Assembly (NCBI GenBank): GCA_963977795.1
Contig: CAXBRB010000086.1
Span: 1-10,310 of the forward strand
DNA from: Bog-756 sp963977795
Lineage (GTDB): Bacteria > Actinomycetota > Acidimicrobiia > Acidimicrobiales > RAAP-2
Direction: 5' to 3'
Length of the DNA stretch: 10,310 bases
The translations under genes were made by a program, and so were the position numbers. How positions within the stretch are numbered: position 1 is the first letter of the stretch; the number at the start of each line of letters is the position of its first letter. Below, piece after piece: positions 6,431 to 10,310 of this stretch. The notes under the pieces were generated by a model. That model had not been told where the DNA came from, made no database searches, and saw nothing but the letters and a program-made list of their open reading frames with translations.

Positions 6431-7332
6431 GCCCGTCGATCGGCTCGGCCGTCGGCGACGCCGCCCGCAGGGCCTTCATCCGCACGCCCCGCTCGTTCCA
6501 GGGTCGGGTGCTCGACGCCCTCGGACGGAGCGCGCCCTGGTCCGAGGGCCGTCCCCCGGTGCCGCCGCCGGCCCCGGCCGGCATGCGGGTGGACGCCCCC
6601 GACTTCGTGGGCATCGGCGTGGCCAAGTCGGGCACCACCTGGTGGTTCAGCCTGCTGATGGGCCACCCCGAGATCCATGTCGAGTTCGACAAGGAGATCG
6701 ACTTCTTCAACATGGCCTTCGAGCGCCGACTGGATGCCGGCCAGGTCACCGTGGCCGACGTGGAGGCCTACCGCCGCTGGTTCCCCCGGCCCGAGGGGAC
6801 CATCGCCGGCGAGTGGACCCCGCACTACGCCTTCAACCGGACTATGCCGGCCGTGCTCCAGGTGGCGGCGCCGGGGGCCAAGGTCCTCGTCATGCTGCGC
6901 GACCCGGTGGAGCGCTACCGGTCCGACCTGTCGCGGCGGATGCCGGCCCGGGACCGGGACCGCATCCGCTACCGCGGCCTGGCCAACGGCATGTACGCCA
7001 ACATCCTGGTGCCCTGGGAGCGGGCGTACCCCGCCGAGGACCTCCTCGTGCTCCAGTACGAGCAGTGCGTGCGCGAGCCGGCCGAGTACCTGGAGAAGAC
7101 GTTCCGGTTCCTCGGCGTCGACGACACCTACCGGCCCCCGGAGCTCCGCACCCGGGTGAACGCCTCGAAGTCCAAGCAGGACCTCGACCCCTTCGTTGTC
7201 GAGCAGCTGGTCCGCCTGTACGAGGCTGACGTGTGCAACCTGCTTGAGCGCTACCCCGAGTTCGACCTCTCGCTGTGGGAGAACTTCGCCTACCTGGCCG
7301 GCCCGCCGCCCTTCCCGCCCTCCGGCGGCTGA
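6427..7332 (+). CDS. second PAPS-dependent sulfotransferase
   Basis: 301-residue sulfotransferase of the Sulfotransfer_1/3 superfamily, clearly different from its upstream neighbour. The 5'-phosphosulfate loop is VAKSGTTWW (65-73, K67), and KEIDFFN (89-95) matches the KEPHFF segment. The 3'-phosphate site is LRDPVERYRS (157-166, R158 and S166), and NASKSK (245-250) with LWENF (283-287) are typical late elements. A 50-residue basic, proline-rich N-terminus precedes the domain; no signal peptide is evident, though residues 10-30 could be an amphipathic membrane-associating helix. The ATG at 6427 has no ribosome binding site of its own and overlaps the stop of a 14-codon ORF (ATGA), so translation probably depends on coupling. 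No alternative in-frame start is better placed. The acceptor is unknown; carbohydrate is likeliest given the glycosyltransferases on both sides. Confidence 0.9.
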   Translation: MSPSIGSAVGDAARRAFIRTPRSFQGRVLDALGRSAPWSEGRPPVPPPAPAGMRVDAPDFVGIGVAKSGTTWWFSLLMGHPEIHVEFDKEIDFFNMAFERRLDAGQVTVADVEAYRRWFPRPEGTIAGEWTPHYAFNRTMPAVLQVAAPGAKVLVMLRDPVERYRSDLSRRMPARDRDRIRYRGLANGMYANILVPWERAYPAEDLLVLQYEQCVREPAEYLEKTFRFLGVDDTYRPPELRTRVNASKSKQDLDPFVVEQLVRLYEADVCNLLERYPEFDLSLWENFAYLAGPPPFPPSGG

Positions 7333-7333
7333 G

Positions 7334-7384
7334 CGGCCCCGGTCAGCCAGCCGAGCCGGTCAGTCGGCCGAGCCGGTCAGCCGG
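7334..7384. repeat. three 17-bp direct repeats filling the gap between convergent genes
   Basis: Units at 7334-7350, 7351-7367 and 7368-7384 share the core CCGGTCAG. The second and third differ at one base (CCGAGCCGGTCAG followed by TCGG or CCGG); the first is more diverged. The array spans nearly the whole gap after the second sulfotransferase and runs over the stop codon of the opposing glycosyltransferase (7377-7379). It is short enough to be a simple replication-slippage product. Confidence 0.8.
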
Positions 7385-7387
7385 CCG
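7365..7387. terminator. possible bidirectional hairpin between convergent genes
   Basis: CGGCCG at 7365-7370 and again at 7382-7387 (self-complementary, so also an inverted repeat) can form a 6-bp GC stem with an 11-base loop on either strand. The stem lies between the second sulfotransferase and the GT4 gene and includes the last codons and stop of the latter. No T-tract follows. Position favours a terminator; sequence alone does not prove it. Confidence 0.3.
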
Positions 7388-8549
7388 TCGGGTCCAGGAC
7401 CCGGTCCCACACCGCCTCGATGGCCTCCACCATGGGGCCGATCCCGTGGCGCTGGGCGGCCAGGCGGGCCTGGGATCCCAGCGAGGCCCGGCGGTCCGGG
7501 TCGTCCAGCAGGCCGGTGAGGACCTCGGTGAGGCGGCCGGTGTCGCCCACGGGGACCAGCACGCCGGTGGCGCCGTCGTCGATCAGCGAACGGGGCCCGC
7601 TGGCGTCGGCCGCCACCACCGCCTTGCCGGCGGCCTGGGCCTCGACCACGGCCAGGCCGAACGACTCCCGCCGGGCCAGGTGGACGACCACGTCGGCCGC
7701 CGCCAGGATGTCGTCCTTCTCCTGGTCGGGGACGAACCCGGTGATGTGGACCCGGTCCTCCAGGCCGAGCTGGTGGCGGAGGGAGCGGACCCGGTCGCCG
7801 TAGTCGGCCTCGCCCTCGCCGCCGCAGATCACCCCCGCCACGTCGGGGAAGCGGCCGGCCAGGTCGCCCACCACCCGCACGAAGTCGGTCTGGGACTTGA
7901 GGAACGAGAGCCGCCCGAAGGTGGCCAGCACCGGCGCCTCCTCGGGGATGCCCAGCGCCCGACGGGCCCGCCGGCCGTCGCCCGCGCCGTGGCGCCCGAG
8001 CTCGATCCCCGGGAGGATGGTGGCCGTCGGGGTGCCCCGCCGCAGCGGTGTGCCGCTCTCGGCCCGGTCGGTCCCGAAGATGACGGCGTCGGGACCGAGG
8101 GCGCCCAGCAGGCGGGCCGAGAGCTGCCGGCGCAGCGCCGCCAGCTTCTTCGGGGCGGGACCGGCCAGGGGGTCGAACACCGTCCACACCACCGGCACCC
8201 GGGCCCGGCGGGCCCCCAGGCTGGCCACCAGCAGGCTGTCGGACCCGCTGGCGTGGACGAGGTCGATCCGCTCCCGGCGGATCAGGTCGGCCAGGGCGCC
8301 CACGGCGGCGGCCACGGTCCGGAGGTCCCGCCACCGGGCGATGGGCACCACGTGGACCGGGAGGCCCTCGGCCCGGAGGCGCTCCGGCCACGGTCCCGGG
8401 CTGAGTCCGGCGAACTGCGCCTCGTACCGGGTCGGGTCGATGCGGTGGAAGAGCTCGTCGAGCATCATCTGGGCCCCGCCCTCGCAGGTGCCGATGGCGT
8501 CGACCAGCAGGACGCGCCGTGGCGCGCCGCCCCCCCGGCCGTCGCTCAC
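7377..8549 (-). CDS. GT4-type glycosyltransferase (GT-B fold)
   Basis: 390-residue glycosyltransferase predicted to act in the cytoplasm on nucleotide-sugar donors, retaining the anomeric configuration as family GT4 does. The N-terminal Rossmann half has GTCEGGAQMML (20-30) with the glycine-rich acceptor loop and DLVHASG (96-102, H99). The C-terminal half has ATFGRLSFLKSQ (209-220, R213 and K218 at the donor phosphates), ICGGEGE (241-247), ITGFVPDQEK (269-278), and the EX7E signature ESFGLAVVE (295-303), followed by AQAAGKAVVA. No membrane segment is seen. The start is GTG at 8549, which overlaps the TGA of leuA (GTGA); no ribosome binding site precedes it, so expression probably depends on translation of leuA. 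A run of seven G lies in codons 5-7. The substrate is unknown. Context with a GT2 and two sulfotransferases suggests a surface glycan or glycolipid. Confidence 0.92.
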   Translation of the reverse strand: MSDGRGGGAPRRVLLVDAIGTCEGGAQMMLDELFHRIDPTRYEAQFAGLSPGPWPERLRAEGLPVHVVPIARWRDLRTVAAAVGALADLIRRERIDLVHASGSDSLLVASLGARRARVPVVWTVFDPLAGPAPKKLAALRRQLSARLLGALGPDAVIFGTDRAESGTPLRRGTPTATILPGIELGRHGAGDGRRARRALGIPEEAPVLATFGRLSFLKSQTDFVRVVGDLAGRFPDVAGVICGGEGEADYGDRVRSLRHQLGLEDRVHITGFVPDQEKDDILAAADVVVHLARRESFGLAVVEAQAAGKAVVAADASGPRSLIDDGATGVLVPVGDTGRLTEVLTGLLDDPDRRASLGSQARLAAQRHGIGPMVEAIEAVWDRVLDPTAG

Positions 8550-10273
8550 GGCGCCCGGTTGGCGGCGCTGATGACGGCGGCCAGCGAGGCGTCCAGGATG
8601 CTGGAGTCCATGCCCACGCCCCACCAGGTCGTCCCGTCGGCCGCCTCGGCCTCGACGTAGGCCACCGCCGAGGCGCCGCTGCCCGAGGTCAGGGCGTGCT
8701 CGCTGTAGTCCTTCACTTCGAAGACGATGTCCAGCTGCGCCCGCAGGCCGGCGATGAGGGCGTCGATGGGGCCGTTGCCCTCGCCCACCACGGTCGTCGG
8801 CCGGCCGTCCACCAGGAGCTGGGCCGTCACCGTGGTGCGACCCCCGCCGGTGGTCATCTCGCTGGTCAGGAGGCGGATGCCGGCCTCCTCGGGCATGTAG
8901 GTGGCCTCGAAGACCTCCCACATCTCGCCGGGGTGGATGACCGTGCCGGAGTCCTCGGTGATGGCCTGGACCGTCTTGGAGAACTCCACCTGGAGGCTCC
9001 GGGGGAGGTCGAGGCCGTGCTCGGTGTCCATCAGGTAGGCCACCCCGCCCTTGCCCGACTGGCTGTTGACCTGGATGATCGCCTCGTAGGTCCGGCCGGT
9101 GTGGCTGGGGTCGATGGGAAGGTAGGGGACCTCCCAGCGGGCGTAGTCGTCGCCTAGGGCCTCGAACCCCTTCTTGATGGCGTCCTGGTGCGAGCCCGAG
9201 AACGCCGTGTAGACGAGGTCGCCGGCGTAGGGGTGGCGGGGGTGGACGGGCATCCGGGTGGCGTACTCGGCCACCCGGCGGACCTTGTCGATGTCGCTGA
9301 AGTCGAGGGCCGGGTCGACGCCCTGGGAGAAGAGGTTCATGGCCAGGGTGACGATGTCGACGTTGCCGGTGCGCTCGCCGTTGCCGAAGAGGGTCCCCTC
9401 CACCCGGTCGGCGCCGGCCAGGACGGCCAGCTCGGCGGCGGCCACCGCCGTGCCCCGGTCGTTGTGGGGGTGGACGCTGAGCCGGATGCACTCCCGGTCC
9501 TTGATGGTCCGGCTGAACCACTCGATGACGTCGGCGTAGACCTGGGGGCCGTACATCTCCACGGTGTTGGGCAGGTTGACGATGAGCGGGCGCTCCGGGG
9601 TCGGACGCAGGACGTCCATGACCGCCTCGCAGATCTCCACGGCGAACTCCGGCTCGGTGCCCGTGAAGCTCTCGGGGGAGTACTCATAGGAGATGGCCGT
9701 CCCCGGGAGGGTGGCCTCGTGCTCCAGGCACTGGCGGGCCGCCGCCGTGGCGATGTCGATGATGCCCGGGCGGTCGAGGCCGAAGACCACACGGCGCTGG
9801 AGGGTGGACGTCGAGTTGTAGAAGTGGACGACGGCCTGGCGGGCCCCCTGGAGCGACTCGAAGGTCCGGGCGATGAGCTCGGGCCGGCACTGGGTCAGGA
9901 CCTGGATGGTGACGTCGTCGGGGATGAGGCCGCCGTCGATGATCTCCCGCTGGAAGTCGTAGTCGGTCTGGGAGGCGGAGGGGAAGCCGACCTCGATCTC
10001 CTTGAAGCCGATGGCGCACAGGGTCCGGAACAGGCGGAGCTTGCGCTCGGAGTCCATGGGGTCGACCAGGGCCTGGTTCCCGTCCCGGAGGTCCACGCTG
10101 GCCCACTGGGGGGCCACGGTGCACTGGCGGTCGGGCCAGGTCCGGTCGGTGAGCACCAGGGGGACGTAGGGGGCGTACAGGTGGAAGGGCATGGGCGACA
10201 CGTCGCAGGGGAGGGCCAGGCGGGGACGGCCCCGGCCGTCAGGGGTCTCGCTGGCGTGCTCGTGGTCGCTCAT
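8546..10273 (-). CDS. leuA: 2-isopropylmalate synthase (long, actinobacterial form)
   Basis: First committed enzyme of leucine synthesis: condenses acetyl-CoA with 2-oxoisovalerate to 2-isopropylmalate, in the cytoplasm. The 575-residue protein has the TIM-barrel catalytic domain with VDLRDGNQAL (60-69; R63 and D64 correspond to the catalytic Arg-Asp), EVGFPSASQTD (94-104), YEYSPESFTGTE (196-207), the metal ligands H268 and H270 in SVHPHNDRG (266-274), and GNGERTGN (297-304, N304). The C-terminal regulatory domain (about 440-570) has TTGGGRTTVTAQL and TSGSGASAVAYVE, the fold that binds leucine for feedback inhibition in the family. The ATG at 10273 is preceded by CGAGGAG with six bases between, which favours it over the internal ATG at residue 28, where homologues often begin. 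It lacks the long repeat-bearing insertion known in Mycobacterium tuberculosis. It is complete and overlaps the GT4 gene downstream. Confidence 0.97.
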   Translation of the reverse strand: MSDHEHASETPDGRGRPRLALPCDVSPMPFHLYAPYVPLVLTDRTWPDRQCTVAPQWASVDLRDGNQALVDPMDSERKLRLFRTLCAIGFKEIEVGFPSASQTDYDFQREIIDGGLIPDDVTIQVLTQCRPELIARTFESLQGARQAVVHFYNSTSTLQRRVVFGLDRPGIIDIATAAARQCLEHEATLPGTAISYEYSPESFTGTEPEFAVEICEAVMDVLRPTPERPLIVNLPNTVEMYGPQVYADVIEWFSRTIKDRECIRLSVHPHNDRGTAVAAAELAVLAGADRVEGTLFGNGERTGNVDIVTLAMNLFSQGVDPALDFSDIDKVRRVAEYATRMPVHPRHPYAGDLVYTAFSGSHQDAIKKGFEALGDDYARWEVPYLPIDPSHTGRTYEAIIQVNSQSGKGGVAYLMDTEHGLDLPRSLQVEFSKTVQAITEDSGTVIHPGEMWEVFEATYMPEEAGIRLLTSEMTTGGGRTTVTAQLLVDGRPTTVVGEGNGPIDALIAGLRAQLDIVFEVKDYSEHALTSGSGASAVAYVEAEAADGTTWWGVGMDSSILDASLAAVISAANRAP

Positions 10274-10279
10274 CGGCGT

Positions 10280-10286
10280 CTCCTCG
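10280..10286 (-). promoter_or_regulatory. ribosome binding site of leuA
   Basis: Reading leftward, CGAGGAG at 10286-10280 stands six bases before the ATG at 10273 and fixes that start over the downstream ATG at 10192, which has no such site. Only 37 bases of upstream sequence are in the window; no -10 box or leucine-rich leader peptide can be judged from them. Confidence 0.7.
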
Positions 10287-10310
10287 TGCGCTGGGGGGCG
10301 GTGGGTCGGG

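Noticed and set aside
4914..6749. 611-codon open frame on the - strand antisense to the sulfotransferases
   Set aside because: Antisense shadow of two genes with PAPS-binding motifs; no domain is recognisable in its composition.
7275..8660. 461-codon open frame on the + strand antisense to the GT4 gene
   Set aside because: The opposite strand encodes a complete GT-B glycosyltransferase with its EX7E motif; this frame shows only biased low-complexity sequence.
8550..9521. Extension of the GT4 frame upstream through leuA (to 714 codons), suggesting a fusion protein
   Set aside because: The extra 324 codons are an out-of-frame reading of leuA, and a GTG at 8549 overlapping the leuA stop gives a normal-length glycosyltransferase.

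Overview
The window is a GC-rich (well over 70% by eye), gene-dense bacterial chromosome segment. GTG starts, GTGA/ATGA overlaps and third codon positions that are almost always G or C point to an actinobacterium. The long type-II-like isoleucyl-tRNA synthetase and the long actinobacterial form of 2-isopropylmalate synthase fit that phylum. A deep lineage such as Acidimicrobiia is my guess, not something the sequence proves. No rRNA, tRNA, CRISPR, insertion sequence or phage gene was seen.

Layout. Bases 73-3276 (+) encode isoleucyl-tRNA synthetase (ileS). Convergent to it, 3317-4063 (-) encodes a class I SAM-dependent methyltransferase. A 134-bp divergent intergenic region (4064-4197) carries a plausible -10 box and a perfect 10-bp palindrome. 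It leads into a rightward gene run: a family 2 glycosyltransferase (4198-5130), a PAPS-dependent sulfotransferase (5127-6278) overlapping it by GTGA, and a second, divergent sulfotransferase (6427-7332). The first sulfotransferase ends in a 10-residue repeat tail encoded by four 30-bp tandem units. Between the two sulfotransferases is a 148-bp stretch with its own -10-like box, a strong ribosome binding site and a 14-codon ORF whose stop overlaps the start of the second sulfotransferase. From the right-hand end, leftward, come leuA (10273-8546, -) and a GT4-type glycosyltransferase (8549-7377, -) that overlaps leuA by GTGA. The two opposing gene runs meet at a 44-bp gap made of three 17-bp repeats.

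Together, the five genes between the housekeeping genes ileS and leuA (methyltransferase, GT2, two sulfotransferases, GT4) look like a small tailoring locus for a sulfated and perhaps methylated surface glycan or glycolipid. The enzyme families are clear from motifs. The product, the acceptors and any joint action are inference. No flippase, polymerase, transporter or PAPS-forming gene lies in the window, so the pathway would need partners elsewhere. The least explained signals are the repeat tail of the first sulfotransferase and the leader-type ORF in front of the second.
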